A DNA stretch of 64,000 nucleotides from Mucilaginibacter segetis (GCF_016522075.1 NZ_JAEHFW010000001.1:1550001-1614000); one strand, 5' to 3'. Positions 36,166-45,827 are shown, counted from the stretch's first letter. Translations and numbers: made by a program. Notes: generated from the sequence alone by a model not told the origin.

Positions 36166-37269
36166 ATGAAACTTACATTTAAAATATTATCAGCTATTGC
36201 TGTATACATACTTTTCACTCACACAAACGCATACTCACAAGGTTGCGTGGCTATACGCAGCACCGGAGGTTTATGCATAATGGATGAGCATCCGGATAGC
36301 ATTGCTCATCAGGGCGGAGTTTGGTTATTTAATAGCAATAGCCGCTATTTTCGCTCATACAAGCATTTTGTTGGCAGCGAAGAGCAAAAACAACGCATTG
36401 AAGAAGGTACAAATGTTATTAATCATTCCTATACACAGGATCTGGTGCTAACGCGTATTGTTAATAATCGCTGGGCGTTTTCATTGGATATACCGGTAGT
36501 AGGCAATAGCCGTTCATCGTTATATGAGCATGGTCGTACTGAAAGACGTACCACTCATTCATTTGGTGTAGGTGATATTAGCATCAGGGCTTATGCATGG
36601 TTGCTTAATCCGGTTAAAGCAACAAAAGGTAACATACAGGTCGGTTTAGGTTTGAAATTTCCGACAGGAACTTATGATTATCAGGATTATTTTTATAATA
36701 CAGGTACTAATGGGGCTCGTTTACTTGGCCCTGTTGATCAATCAATACAATTGGGAGATGGCGGTACCGGTATTATAACCGAATTAAATACTTACTATAA
36801 TTTCACCCACAATTTTGGCTTATATGGAAGTTTTTACTATTTGATAAGTCCGCGCGAACAAAATGGTGTATCAACCGCACGCGGTGGCGCACCAAGTGCG
36901 AAAGCTGTTGCCAATGGCAGCGACGTAATGAGCGTGCCTGACCAATATATGATAAGAGCAGGTGTAAACTACGGCGCAGGTAACTTTAATTATTCGTTGG
37001 GAGTAAGGGACGAATGTTTACCCGTGCACGACCTTGTTGGCGGCAGTAATGGTTTCCGCAGGCCCGGTTACATTATATCTGTAGAGCCTGGGATTACTTA
37101 TCGGATCAACAAATTCTCTGTATATTCTTATGTGCCTGTTGCATTAGTACGCAACCGTACGCAAAGTGTACCTGATAAAATAACAACACAATTAACCGGT
37201 GTTGATACACATGGCGATGCTGCATTTGCAGACTATGCTGTAAACATCGGTGTCACCTTTAAATTTTAA
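36166..37269 (+). CDS. Putative outer-membrane beta-barrel protein
   Basis: 367 residues. A signal peptide (about 1-25, ending NAYSQ) is followed by alternating polar/aromatic strands and a final GVTFKF, which fits an outer-membrane beta-barrel ending in Phe. The segment GLGLKFPTGTYDYQDYFYNTG and GVGDISIRAYAWLL resemble MetA-pathway/transporter-type barrels. Its ligand is unknown. It shares a strand with the DoxX-like gene and is followed by a terminator. Confidence 0.7.
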   Translation: MKLTFKILSAIAVYILFTHTNAYSQGCVAIRSTGGLCIMDEHPDSIAHQGGVWLFNSNSRYFRSYKHFVGSEEQKQRIEEGTNVINHSYTQDLVLTRIVNNRWAFSLDIPVVGNSRSSLYEHGRTERRTTHSFGVGDISIRAYAWLLNPVKATKGNIQVGLGLKFPTGTYDYQDYFYNTGTNGARLLGPVDQSIQLGDGGTGIITELNTYYNFTHNFGLYGSFYYLISPREQNGVSTARGGAPSAKAVANGSDVMSVPDQYMIRAGVNYGAGNFNYSLGVRDECLPVHDLVGGSNGFRRPGYIISVEPGITYRINKFSVYSYVPVALVRNRTQSVPDKITTQLTGVDTHGDAAFADYAVNIGVTFKF

Positions 37270-37289
37270 GGTTTAGTTGATTTAAGAAA

Positions 37290-37317
37290 AAAGCAGGGCG
37301 TAGTCCCTGCTTTTTTT
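37290..37317 (+). terminator. Terminator after the beta-barrel gene
   Basis: A 7-bp stem AGCAGGG (37292-37298) / CCCTGCT (37305-37311) followed by a seven-T run. Confidence 0.85.
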
Positions 37318-37362
37318 GTGCTATAATGGTATATTAAATTTTATAAATAATAGTTTTACAAA

Positions 37363-37830
37363 ATGAATACTGCTGAAGAGAATTTTTCACAACTTAAGCT
37401 GAACTTACCACCTGCGCCAAAGCCACTGGGTGTGTATAAACCGTGTCTTATTGATGGTAAATATTTGTATGTTTCTGGCCATGGTACGGTGCAGACTGAT
37501 GGTACTCTCATAATAGGACGGATTGGGAAGGACATGTCGCCAGAAGAAGGTAAACTTGCGGCACAGCAAGTAGGACTGGCAATTTTAGCCACTATTAAAG
37601 CTAATATAGGAAGCCTTAATAAAGTGAAGCGGGTTATTAAAGTGTTAGGTATGGTAAATTGCACACCCGATTTTGAAAAACATCCGTATATCATAAATGG
37701 ATGCAGCGAACTTTTTGCTAAAGTTTGGGGCGAAGAGAATGGTATAGGCGTACGCAGCGCTGTGGGTATGGGTTCATTGCCTGATAACATTCCTGTTGAA
37801 GTAGAGGCACTATTTGAGCTTGTTCAGTAG
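37363..37830 (+). CDS. RidA/YjgF-family protein, long (YjgF_endoribonc-like) subgroup
   Basis: 155 residues. Motifs are DGKYLYVSGHGTVQTDGTL, EEGKLAAQQVGLAILATIK and the late RSAVGMGSLPDNIPVEVEALFEL with the conserved Arg that binds carboxylates. RidA enzymes hydrolyse reactive 2-enamines/imines (for example 2-aminoacrylate) released by PLP enzymes. It is the first gene of a tight unit with a D-threonine-aldolase-like PLP enzyme 12 bp downstream, which supports this detoxifying role. Confidence 0.88.
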   Translation: MNTAEENFSQLKLNLPPAPKPLGVYKPCLIDGKYLYVSGHGTVQTDGTLIIGRIGKDMSPEEGKLAAQQVGLAILATIKANIGSLNKVKRVIKVLGMVNCTPDFEKHPYIINGCSELFAKVWGEENGIGVRSAVGMGSLPDNIPVEVEALFELVQ

Positions 37831-37842
37831 AGTATACATATC

Positions 37843-38958
37843 ATGACATCTAAGCAATGGTATATTATTGATAATGCAGATGAGCTGGATTCGCCTGCGT
37901 TAGTTGTTTATCCGCAACGGGTAAAAGCTAATATACAGCAGCTTATAGGTATGATCAATGATGTGTCCCGCTTACGGCCGCATGTAAAAACACACAAAAG
38001 TGCGGAAGTTACCAGGCTAATGCTGGCAGCAGGCATTACTAAATTTAAATGTGCTACCATTGCTGAAGCTGAAATGTTGGGTGTATGCAAAGCTCCTGAT
38101 GTTTTATTAGCTTATCAGCCAATAGGTCTTAAAATAGACAGATTTATTCAACTGATTAATAAATATCCGGACACTGTTTTTTCGTGTTTGGTGGATAATC
38201 AGCAATCGGGTAAAATCATTGCGAAAAAAGCGAATTTATCTAAACTTAATATACCCGTTTACATTGACCTGAATGTGGGCATGAATCGCACAGGTATATG
38301 TCCGGGTGATGATGCCATAGAATTATATAAGAGTTGCGCTAATTTACAAAGCCTTACTGTATTGGGTTTTCATGCTTATGATGGTCATATCCATCAGGCA
38401 GACTATAATGTCCGTGAAAGGTTATCAGCAATCGCAAATTCACCGTTATTTACTATGGTAACCCGCATTATAGCTTTAGGTTATTCTCAACCTAAGCTTA
38501 TTATTGGTGGTTCACCTACATTTCCTTTGCTTGCAAAAATGGAAAATATTGAGTGCAGCCCTGGTACTTTTGTTTACTGGGACAGGGGCTACCAACTGTC
38601 ATTCCCCGAACAAAAATTTTTACCCGCAGCGCTTATTTTAGCAAGGATAATATCTCTGCCCGATGAAACAAAAATATGCATAGATGTAGGGCATAAAGCG
38701 GTATCTGCAGAAAATGAATTAGACAAGCGAATCTCTTTTATGAACGCACCTGAATTGAAATTCGTAAGTCAGAGTGAGGAGCATTTAGTGGCGGATGCAG
38801 GAGAAGATCATCCATATAAAGTAGGCGATGTTTTATATGGTTTACCATATCATATTTGTCCTACGATTGCATTGTATAATTCCGCAATTACTATTGAAGA
38901 CAGTTGTATCAGTGGTGCGTGGCTAACTACTGCACGCAATCGTAAAATAACTATTTAA
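37843..38958 (+). CDS. D-threonine aldolase / D-serine dehydratase-like PLP enzyme
   Basis: 371 residues, fold-type III. The N-terminal alanine-racemase-like barrel has the PLP lysine in RPHVKTHKSAEV and VYIDLNVGMNRTGI; phosphate-binding GGSPTFP; the C-terminal domain has EEHLVADAGEDHPYKVGD and the metal-binding His-x-Cys in YHICPTIALY. Such enzymes act on D-threonine or related D-3-hydroxyamino acids (aldol cleavage) or on D-serine (dehydration). The flanking RidA and dipeptidase genes favour D-amino-acid catabolism. The exact reaction cannot be told from sequence. Confidence 0.88.
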   Translation: MTSKQWYIIDNADELDSPALVVYPQRVKANIQQLIGMINDVSRLRPHVKTHKSAEVTRLMLAAGITKFKCATIAEAEMLGVCKAPDVLLAYQPIGLKIDRFIQLINKYPDTVFSCLVDNQQSGKIIAKKANLSKLNIPVYIDLNVGMNRTGICPGDDAIELYKSCANLQSLTVLGFHAYDGHIHQADYNVRERLSAIANSPLFTMVTRIIALGYSQPKLIIGGSPTFPLLAKMENIECSPGTFVYWDRGYQLSFPEQKFLPAALILARIISLPDETKICIDVGHKAVSAENELDKRISFMNAPELKFVSQSEEHLVADAGEDHPYKVGDVLYGLPYHICPTIALYNSAITIEDSCISGAWLTTARNRKITI

Positions 38959-38962
38959 CACT

Positions 38963-40033
38963 ATGTTAATTATAGACGCACATCTTGACCTGAGCATGAA
39001 TGCCCTGGAGTGGAACCGGGATTTGACCAGACCCGTTGCGGAAATCAATGCCCGTGAACATGCGTTAACAGATAAGCCAGATCGTGGCAAAGCTGTAGTT
39101 TCGCTACCGGAACTGCGTAAGGGAAATATTGGTTTGGTTGTAGCTACACAAATTGCACGTTTTGTAGCCCCGGATAATCCCTTGCCGGGGTGGCATTCGC
39201 CTAAACAGGCCTGGGCACAAACGCAGGGACAATTAGCCTGGTATAAAGAGATGGAAGCTGCTGGTGAAATGGTTCAAATCCATGATCTGCAAACATTGGA
39301 TAACCATTTAAAGATATGGTTAACAGACGGTAGTAAAGAGAAAAAGCCTATAGGATATATATTGAGTTTGGAGGGGGCCGATTCTATTGTTGATGTAAGT
39401 TATCTGGAACGAGCCTATCATAATGGATTACGAGCTCTTGGCCCGGCCCATTACGGCCCCGGAAGATATGCACAGGGAACCGATGCGACAGGACACATGG
39501 GACCTAAGGGGCGTGAATTGTTAAAAGAAATGGAACGTCTTAATATCATATTAGATGCCACCCATTTATGTGATGATAGCTTTTGGGAAGCATTGGCTCA
39601 TTTTAACGGGCACGTTTGGGCCAGCCATAATAACTGCCGGGCACTGGTCAACCATAACAGGCAATATAGTGATAAGCAAATAAAGGAATTAATAAACCGA
39701 GGTGCGGTAATAGGTGGGGCCCTGGATGCATGGATGATGGTGCCCGGATGGGTAAGGGGCCAATCTACGCCACGGCAAATGAACTGTAGTTTAGAAGTGA
39801 TGATTGACCATATTGATCATATTTGCCAATTAGCAGGTAATACGCTACATGTAGGTATTGGCTCTGATCTTGACGGTGCATTTGGACGTGAACAATGTCC
39901 GTATGACCTGGAAACCATCTCAGATCTGCAAAAAATATCCAAAATATTCAAAAAACGTGGCTATACGCAAACAGATGTAGAAAATTTGATGTATGGTAAT
40001 TGGTTGCGCTTTTTACGTAACGCGTGGAAATAA
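38963..40033 (+). CDS. Membrane/renal dipeptidase-family (M19) peptidase
   Basis: 356 residues. The zinc ligands of family M19 are visible: DAHLDLSMN (HxD) at the start, the bridging Glu in LSLEGADSIV, and His in ILDATHLCDDSFWEAL and ASHNNCRAL, then GIGSDLDGAFG. These enzymes cleave dipeptides, including L-D dipeptides with a C-terminal D-residue. No signal peptide, so cytoplasmic. It begins 4 bp after the D-threonine-aldolase-like gene, and would feed D-amino acids to it. Confidence 0.88.
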   Translation: MLIIDAHLDLSMNALEWNRDLTRPVAEINAREHALTDKPDRGKAVVSLPELRKGNIGLVVATQIARFVAPDNPLPGWHSPKQAWAQTQGQLAWYKEMEAAGEMVQIHDLQTLDNHLKIWLTDGSKEKKPIGYILSLEGADSIVDVSYLERAYHNGLRALGPAHYGPGRYAQGTDATGHMGPKGRELLKEMERLNIILDATHLCDDSFWEALAHFNGHVWASHNNCRALVNHNRQYSDKQIKELINRGAVIGGALDAWMMVPGWVRGQSTPRQMNCSLEVMIDHIDHICQLAGNTLHVGIGSDLDGAFGREQCPYDLETISDLQKISKIFKKRGYTQTDVENLMYGNWLRFLRNAWK

Positions 40034-40042
40034 TTAAAATAT

Positions 40043-42643
40043 ATGAATGCAGAGCAAAGCAGGTTAAAAACATCAGGGTGGAAAAAGTGGGGGCCATATG
40101 TTAGCGACCGGCAGTGGGGAACGGTCAGAGAGGATTACAGCAAAGACGGGGATGCCTGGAATTATATAACGCACGATATGGCCCGCAGCAAAGCATATCG
40201 TTGGGGCGAAGAGGGTATAGGTGGTATTTGTGACAATGATCAACTGCTTTGTTTTGCCATTGCATTATGGAATAAAAAAGATCCAATACTAAAGGAACGC
40301 TATTTTGGCCTCAGTAATACAGAGGGTAATCACGGCGAAGACGTAAAAGAGCTTTATTACTATTTGGATAATACGCCAACGCACTCCTACATGAAAATGC
40401 TGTACAAATATCCGCAGCAGGCATATCCATATCAATGGCTGATCAGTGAAAACAACCGGAGAGGACGTAATAACCCGGAATTTGAATTGATAGATACCGG
40501 GATTTTCAATAACAATGAATATTTTGATGTTTTTGTTGAATATGCTAAACAGGACAAGGATGATATTTTCATCAAAGTCAGTATAAACAACCGCAGCGAT
40601 AAAGAAGCAAGCTTAAATATATTGCCTACAGTATGGTTTAGAAATACATGGACTTTAGGATACGAGGATTACAAACCTAAATTATCTTACATATCAAATA
40701 CCATTAAAATTCAGCATGAAAAATTAGGAGACCTCTACTTAATATCAGAAAATAACGCTCCTGCTTTATTTACAGATAATGAAACAAATGCGCCTAAACT
40801 ATATCAGTATGATGATGGTAAAAAATATTATAAAGATGGCATAAACGATTATCTGTTACACAATGCAGATACGGTTAATCCTGATAATAAAGGCACAAAA
40901 GCGGCATTTAATTATGACTTGACCATTCCTGCAAAGGGAGAATATATTTTAAAGCTCAGGCTATCAGCAGACAGCAATGCCTGTTTTGATGGTTTTGATG
41001 AGCTGTTCAGCAAAAGAAAGGCTGAAGCCGATGATTTTTATAATCAAATACAATCCGAAAAAGAAGATATTGATAAGTCGCTGATACAGCGGCAGGCATT
41101 TGCAGGTATGTTGTGGAGCAAGCAATTTTACTATTATGATGTTCACCAATGGTTACATGGTGACCCGGCCCTGCCAGCTCCACTAATTGAAAGGCTAAAT
41201 GGCCGCAATGCTAAGTGGCCACATTTTAATAATCGGGGTGATATTATTTCCATGCCTGATAAGTGGGAGTTTCCGTGGTTTGCTGCATGGGATCTTGCTT
41301 TTCATTGCATACCGTTAGCGAGTGTTGATATGGCTTTTGCCAAAAATCAGCTTACCTTACTTATACGGGATTGGTACATGCACCCCAACGGGCAGTTGCC
41401 TGCTTATGAATGGGATTTTAGTGATGCTAACCCGCCTGTACATGCTATGGCCACCTGGAAAATATACCAGTTAGATAAAGCGGCTAATAACGGCGAGGGC
41501 GATATCTATTTTTTAGAGCGCATTTTTCACAAACTGATGCTCAACTTTACCTGGTGGGTGAACAGAAAGGATAGTTCAGGAAATAATATTTTTGAGGGTG
41601 GGTTTTTAGGTCTTGATAATATTGGGGTTTTTGATCGTAATACTAAGTTTTCTAACGGGGAAACCTTAGAACAGGTTGATGGTACCAGTTGGATGGCTAT
41701 GTACTCGCTTAATCTGCTCCGGATAGCTGCCGAACTGGCCGGCAAAAACAAAGCGTATGAAGATATAGCCTCTAAGTTTTTTGAGCATTTTATTTACATA
41801 GCTGCTGCTATGGCCAGTTTAGGTAACAGTACAACCGGGCTTTGGGATGATGAAGATGGTTTCTTTTATGATCAGCTTAAGTTTGCCAACGGCTCCTCGG
41901 AAAAAATGAGGGTAAGAAGTATTGTTGGGTTAACCCCATTGTTTGCTATTGAAGTTATTGATGAAACCGCTATAAATAACAACCCTATATTTCGTGGTCG
42001 AATGAACTGGTTTACTGAAAACAGGCCTGATCTGGCTAATCTGGTATCCCGTTGGAATGAAAAAAGCACTAATGGCAAACACTTGGTTAGTCTACTTCGC
42101 GGCTTTAGAATGAAAGGCATTTTAAAGTACATGCTTGACGAAAATGAGTTTTTAAGTGATTATGGCATAAGGTCTGTATCTAAATATCACTTAAAGAATC
42201 CTTATCAGGTAAATGTTAATGGCTTTGATTACTGTATAAAATATTTGCCAGCCGAGAGCGACAGTGGCGTGTTTGGCGGTAACAGTAATTGGCGGGGGCC
42301 GGTTTGGATTCCGCTTAATTATCTGATAATAGAAAGCCTTAATAAGTATTATGAATATTATGGAGACGATTTTAAGGTAGAGTGCCCAACCAATTCGGGC
42401 AATATGATGAACCTAAAAGAAGTAGCTAACGAGATTTACAGGAGAATATCAGCTATATTTCTTAAAGATGTTAAGGGAAAAAGGCCCGTGTTCGGGAAAA
42501 ATGATAAGATGCAAACCGATCCCGCGTTTAGCGATCATATTCTTTTTCATGAATATTTCAATGGCGATAACGGACACGGTTTAGGTGCATCGCATCAAAC
42601 CGGATGGACCGGACTTATTGCTAACTGCCTTTATCATCAGTAA
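40043..42643 (+). CDS. GH63-like (mannosyl-oligosaccharide glucosidase type) glycoside hydrolase
   Basis: 866 residues, soluble, no signal peptide. An N-terminal beta domain (about 1-330) and an (alpha/alpha)6 barrel (about 340-866). The barrel has FPWFAAWDLAFHCIPLA, with the Asp typical of the GH63 acid site, and NSNWRGPVWIPLNYLIIESL and a final HGLGASHQTGWTGL. Clan relatives release alpha-linked glucose or mannose derivatives. It starts 9 bp after the dipeptidase gene, so it seems to be in the same transcript, which is odd for a sugar hydrolase. Confidence 0.82.
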   Translation: MNAEQSRLKTSGWKKWGPYVSDRQWGTVREDYSKDGDAWNYITHDMARSKAYRWGEEGIGGICDNDQLLCFAIALWNKKDPILKERYFGLSNTEGNHGEDVKELYYYLDNTPTHSYMKMLYKYPQQAYPYQWLISENNRRGRNNPEFELIDTGIFNNNEYFDVFVEYAKQDKDDIFIKVSINNRSDKEASLNILPTVWFRNTWTLGYEDYKPKLSYISNTIKIQHEKLGDLYLISENNAPALFTDNETNAPKLYQYDDGKKYYKDGINDYLLHNADTVNPDNKGTKAAFNYDLTIPAKGEYILKLRLSADSNACFDGFDELFSKRKAEADDFYNQIQSEKEDIDKSLIQRQAFAGMLWSKQFYYYDVHQWLHGDPALPAPLIERLNGRNAKWPHFNNRGDIISMPDKWEFPWFAAWDLAFHCIPLASVDMAFAKNQLTLLIRDWYMHPNGQLPAYEWDFSDANPPVHAMATWKIYQLDKAANNGEGDIYFLERIFHKLMLNFTWWVNRKDSSGNNIFEGGFLGLDNIGVFDRNTKFSNGETLEQVDGTSWMAMYSLNLLRIAAELAGKNKAYEDIASKFFEHFIYIAAAMASLGNSTTGLWDDEDGFFYDQLKFANGSSEKMRVRSIVGLTPLFAIEVIDETAINNNPIFRGRMNWFTENRPDLANLVSRWNEKSTNGKHLVSLLRGFRMKGILKYMLDENEFLSDYGIRSVSKYHLKNPYQVNVNGFDYCIKYLPAESDSGVFGGNSNWRGPVWIPLNYLIIESLNKYYEYYGDDFKVECPTNSGNMMNLKEVANEIYRRISAIFLKDVKGKRPVFGKNDKMQTDPAFSDHILFHEYFNGDNGHGLGASHQTGWTGLIANCLYHQ

Positions 42644-42749
42644 TTTACTGAGAAGTATAATTAATGTGTTTAATTGACACAATTATATTTTTTTATTTAG
42701 ATAAATTCAATTAGCTTTACTATACCAAGTAAATCTAAAAGCTAATAAC

Positions 42750-43682
42750 ATGAATTTAAACAGACGTAAGTTTCTGAAATCTACAGGAGCGGTTGTACTC
42801 AGCAGCGCGGTTTTATCCGGTAATGCCGCATCATTTTTAAATGGTATGATTAAACACCCGGTAGGGGTTCAGCTTTTTACATTTTTTAATACGATAGATG
42901 ATGATGTGAAGGGTACCTTAGATAAAATAGCGGCCGCAGGTTATAAAGAAATAGAATCAGCTTTTAGCAAAAAAGGTGGATATTACGGTATGAAACCAAA
43001 GGCATTTAAGTCGATGGTTAATGCTGCCGGTTTATCATGGCAATCGCACCATGTGTTAGGTGCGCCGTTTAAACTGCCTAAAGGCACTAAAATGCCAACC
43101 ATGCCCGATGGAAAACCCATGGTGATACCGCCAATGTTAAATTTAAAAGAAAATATGCAGCAGTTGGTTGATGAAGCAGCGGAAGGGGGCGTTAATTACC
43201 TGGTATGTGCTAATGCGCCAACAGATACTACTGAAGATCTTAAAACGTCAATTGATATATTAAATAAAACTGGCGAAGCTGCTCATAAAGCAGGTTTGCA
43301 ATTTGCATATCATAATCACGATATGGAATTTAACCGTATTGAAGGCGGGCCTGTGCCTTACGATTTACTTTTGTCTGAAACAGATCCAAAAATGGTAAAA
43401 ATGGAACTGGATCTTGCCTGGGCAGTAAAAGGTGGAAAAGATCCTGTAGAAATGTTTAAGCAACATCCCGGCCGTTTCCCTTTATGGCATGTAAAAGATC
43501 TGGATGCTTCCCGGGAAGAAATATTACCGGTAGGTAGTGGTACTATAGATTTTAAACCAATTTTCGCTGCGGCAAAAATTTCAGGCATGCAGCACTTTTT
43601 TGTTGAGCACGACATGCCTAAAGATGCTTTTGCAAGCATAAACAGCAGCATTAAATTTATTAACAAAAACCTTAATGGGTAA
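42750..43682 (+). CDS. Tat-exported sugar phosphate isomerase/epimerase-like TIM-barrel protein
   Basis: 310 residues. The twin-arginine signal NRRKFLKSTGAVVLSSAVL is followed by a xylose-isomerase-like TIM barrel: VGVQLFTFFNTIDDDVKGTL, the metal/substrate region FAYHNHDMEF, MELDLAWAVKGGKDP, LWHVKDLD and FVEHDMP. It should act in the periplasm on a carbohydrate; substrate unknown. It lies 106 bp after the GH63-like gene on the same strand. Confidence 0.88.
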   Translation: MNLNRRKFLKSTGAVVLSSAVLSGNAASFLNGMIKHPVGVQLFTFFNTIDDDVKGTLDKIAAAGYKEIESAFSKKGGYYGMKPKAFKSMVNAAGLSWQSHHVLGAPFKLPKGTKMPTMPDGKPMVIPPMLNLKENMQQLVDEAAEGGVNYLVCANAPTDTTEDLKTSIDILNKTGEAAHKAGLQFAYHNHDMEFNRIEGGPVPYDLLLSETDPKMVKMELDLAWAVKGGKDPVEMFKQHPGRFPLWHVKDLDASREEILPVGSGTIDFKPIFAAAKISGMQHFFVEHDMPKDAFASINSSIKFINKNLNG

Positions 43683-43704
43683 GTACTGTGGTAATCAACA
43701 GTAA

Positions 43705-43980
43705 TTAACCCAGATACGCACGTACAAACGTATCATTGTTAACAGCGGTTATTAAAGCATTTAGTATATTTTTTTCAGTGGAGTCATCGTCAACAGAAGA
43801 GGCACTGTCTTCTAATTCGTCAAGATATTTTACTGCTTGCTGCTCATTTTCAAATATCAGCACCATGTCGCCGCTTATCTCCATATCTGTTCCGTTTAAG
43901 GGATGTGGTAAATTATAACGGTCAAATAATGACTGAGAAAGGGGAACAGAAGATGTTGTAGGTACGTTTATTCTAAGCAT
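43705..43980 (-). CDS. Hypothetical protein
   Basis: 91 residues, acidic (for example LDELEDSASSVDDDSTEK), soluble, no recognisable family. It ends LNALITAVNNDTFVRAYLG. It lies 12 bp from the DUF4251-type gene on the same strand and is probably co-transcribed with it. It converges with the Tat-protein gene. Confidence 0.6.
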   Translation of the reverse strand: MLRINVPTTSSVPLSQSLFDRYNLPHPLNGTDMEISGDMVLIFENEQQAVKYLDELEDSASSVDDDSTEKNILNALITAVNNDTFVRAYLG

Positions 43981-43992
43981 AATTATGTAAAG

Positions 43993-44481
43993 TTAGTTTT
44001 TGGCAATTATATTACCATCAAAGCGAATTCTTTGGCGGTTATTACTTATTACGGTAAGATCAGCATATCCGTTAGGGGATATGTTTAATATCAACTGGTT
44101 TGTGTTATGAATATCTTTAGGTTTTATTACAATGTACCAGCTACCTTTCTTTTTATCTTTAACGGTATAATCAAAATCTGTGGATGTAAATTTAATTCCA
44201 TTATCATCAGTATTATAACCTACACCAAAATAGGCTACTCCATAATATGGCAAATAAGCCTTAACTGTATCACGTCCAACATATAAGTCATAATCAGTAC
44301 TTAAGTATTTTTGTCCGCCGTAAGATGGATACATGTAGGCGGCTTTGAATATATATTTCTGTGAATTTACTAGCTGTTTTATTTCATTGGTTTTATCAGC
44401 TTTTTTATTTTGTGCATTAACTGTATTTATAATAGAAAATATCAGTGTTAAAATAAAGCAGAGTTTTAGTAATGTTTTCAT
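43993..44481 (-). CDS. Exported DUF4251-like protein
   Basis: 162 residues. A signal peptide (about 1-23, ending VNAQN) is followed by a small beta domain: FKAAYMYPSYGGQKYLSTDYDL, then VAYFGVGYNTDDNGIKF and KGSWYIVIKPKD, the block order seen in DUF4251. Probably periplasmic, function unknown. Confidence 0.75.
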   Translation of the reverse strand: MKTLLKLCFILTLIFSIINTVNAQNKKADKTNEIKQLVNSQKYIFKAAYMYPSYGGQKYLSTDYDLYVGRDTVKAYLPYYGVAYFGVGYNTDDNGIKFTSTDFDYTVKDKKKGSWYIVIKPKDIHNTNQLILNISPNGYADLTVISNNRQRIRFDGNIIAKN

Positions 44482-44557
44482 TTTTAACTAATTATATCTT
44501 ATATTATAACGATTAATATAACACTAACAATATAATTAAAATTAAGTTTCTTATAAT

Positions 44558-44587
44558 TAAAAAGCCGCTTGTTGTTAACAGGCGGCT
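44558..44587 (-). terminator. Terminator of the aminotransferase gene
   Basis: AGCCGC (44563-44568) pairs with GCGGCT (44582-44587) with an inner AACA/TGTT extension; on the minus strand it is followed by T-rich sequence. Confidence 0.75.
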
Positions 44588-44614
44588 CTACTTATAATTT
44601 AAATAAACAGGAAT

Positions 44615-45808
44615 TTATTGTAGCTTTCCTAAAGCTGTTTTGATACGTTTAATAGCTTCTATTAGTTTATCTTCAGCAGCGGCATAAGATATGCGGATAG
44701 ATTTTTTATCACCAAAAGAATCGCCTCCTACAGTTGCTACATGTGCTTCTTCCAATAAGTAAATGCTTAACTCATCGGCATCTTTAATTGTTTTGCCGTT
44801 ATAGCTTTTACCGAAGAACGCAGTAACATCAGGGAAAAAATAAAATGCGCCATCGGGCAAGTTTACTTTTATACCGTCAATTTCCTTTAAAAGGCTATAC
44901 ACCAAATCGCGGCGTTTTTTAAACTGATCGCGCATTTCTAAAACAGATTCCAAGCCGCCTTCGTAAGCTGCAACACCAGCTTTTTGGGTAATTGAGCAGG
45001 TCCCAGAGGTTACCTGACCCTGCATTTTATCGCAAGCCGAAGCTATTTCACTATTGGATGCGGTATATCCAATTCTCCAGCCTGTCATAGCGAACGCCTT
45101 TGAAAAACCGTTAATGATGATCACGCGGTCTTTTATCGAACCGAATTGCGCTATTGATTCATGTCCGCCTATGAAATTGATATGTTCGTATATCTCGTCG
45201 GACATGATATACACATCCGGATATTTTTCGAATACTTTGGCCAAACCTTCAAGTTCCTCTTTACTGTAAACACTGCCAGTAGGGTTACACGGCGAAGAGA
45301 ACATGAATAGTTTAGTTTTTGGCGTAATGGCTGCCTCTAACTGTTCAGGGCTTATTTTAAAATTCTGTTCAACAGTGGTATCAATAAACACACTTACACC
45401 TTCGGCCAGTTTAACCACTTCCGAATAAGATACCCAATAAGGTGTAGGGATAATAACCTCATCACCGGGATTTACTAAACAAAGTACCGTATTAGCAATA
45501 GCCTGTTTAGCACCCGTTGAAACTACTATCTGGTTAACATCGTAGTCGAGGTTGTTTTCGTTCTTTAATTTCGTAACAATAGCTTTTCTTAGATCGGGAT
45601 AGCCGGCAACAGGGGTGTAATAAGTAAAATTCTTATCCATTGCTGTTTTAGCAGCTTCCTTAATGTGTTCCGGAGTATGGAAATCAGGCTCGCCAAAGCT
45701 AAGACTAATCACATCAACACCTTTTGCCGCTAATTCGCGGCCCATTTTGGCCATTTTAATGGTCTGAGATTCTGACAGGTTATTTATCCTGTTACTTAAT
45801 GCGCTCAT
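44615..45808 (-). CDS. Aspartate-type pyridoxal-phosphate aminotransferase
   Basis: 397 residues, fold-type I subgroup I-gamma. Visible are FSFGEPDFHTPEHI-like N-terminal SLSFGEPDFHTPEHIKEAA, Asn/Pro in SSPCNPTGSVYS, Asp/Tyr in MSDEIYEHI, the PLP lysine in NGFSKAFAMTGWRIGY, and the carboxylate-binding RISYA. It should transfer amino groups between aspartate (or a related amino acid) and 2-oxoglutarate. The frame extends to 45886, but the ATG at 45808 (MSALSNRINNLSESQ) is the standard start. Confidence 0.93.
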   Translation of the reverse strand: MSALSNRINNLSESQTIKMAKMGRELAAKGVDVISLSFGEPDFHTPEHIKEAAKTAMDKNFTYYTPVAGYPDLRKAIVTKLKNENNLDYDVNQIVVSTGAKQAIANTVLCLVNPGDEVIIPTPYWVSYSEVVKLAEGVSVFIDTTVEQNFKISPEQLEAAITPKTKLFMFSSPCNPTGSVYSKEELEGLAKVFEKYPDVYIMSDEIYEHINFIGGHESIAQFGSIKDRVIIINGFSKAFAMTGWRIGYTASNSEIASACDKMQGQVTSGTCSITQKAGVAAYEGGLESVLEMRDQFKKRRDLVYSLLKEIDGIKVNLPDGAFYFFPDVTAFFGKSYNGKTIKDADELSIYLLEEAHVATVGGDSFGDKKSIRISYAAAEDKLIEAIKRIKTALGKLQ

Positions 45809-45827
45809 ATAATTTGTGTTATTGCGG

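Noticed and set aside
37356..37790. A 144-codon antisense frame.
   Set aside because: It overlaps the RidA gene, whose frame has clear family motifs.
43678..43712. A GGGTAA...TTAACCC hairpin between the convergent Tat-protein and 91-aa genes.
   Set aside because: The stem is imperfect, overlaps both coding ends, and lacks a T-run, so it was not listed as a terminator.
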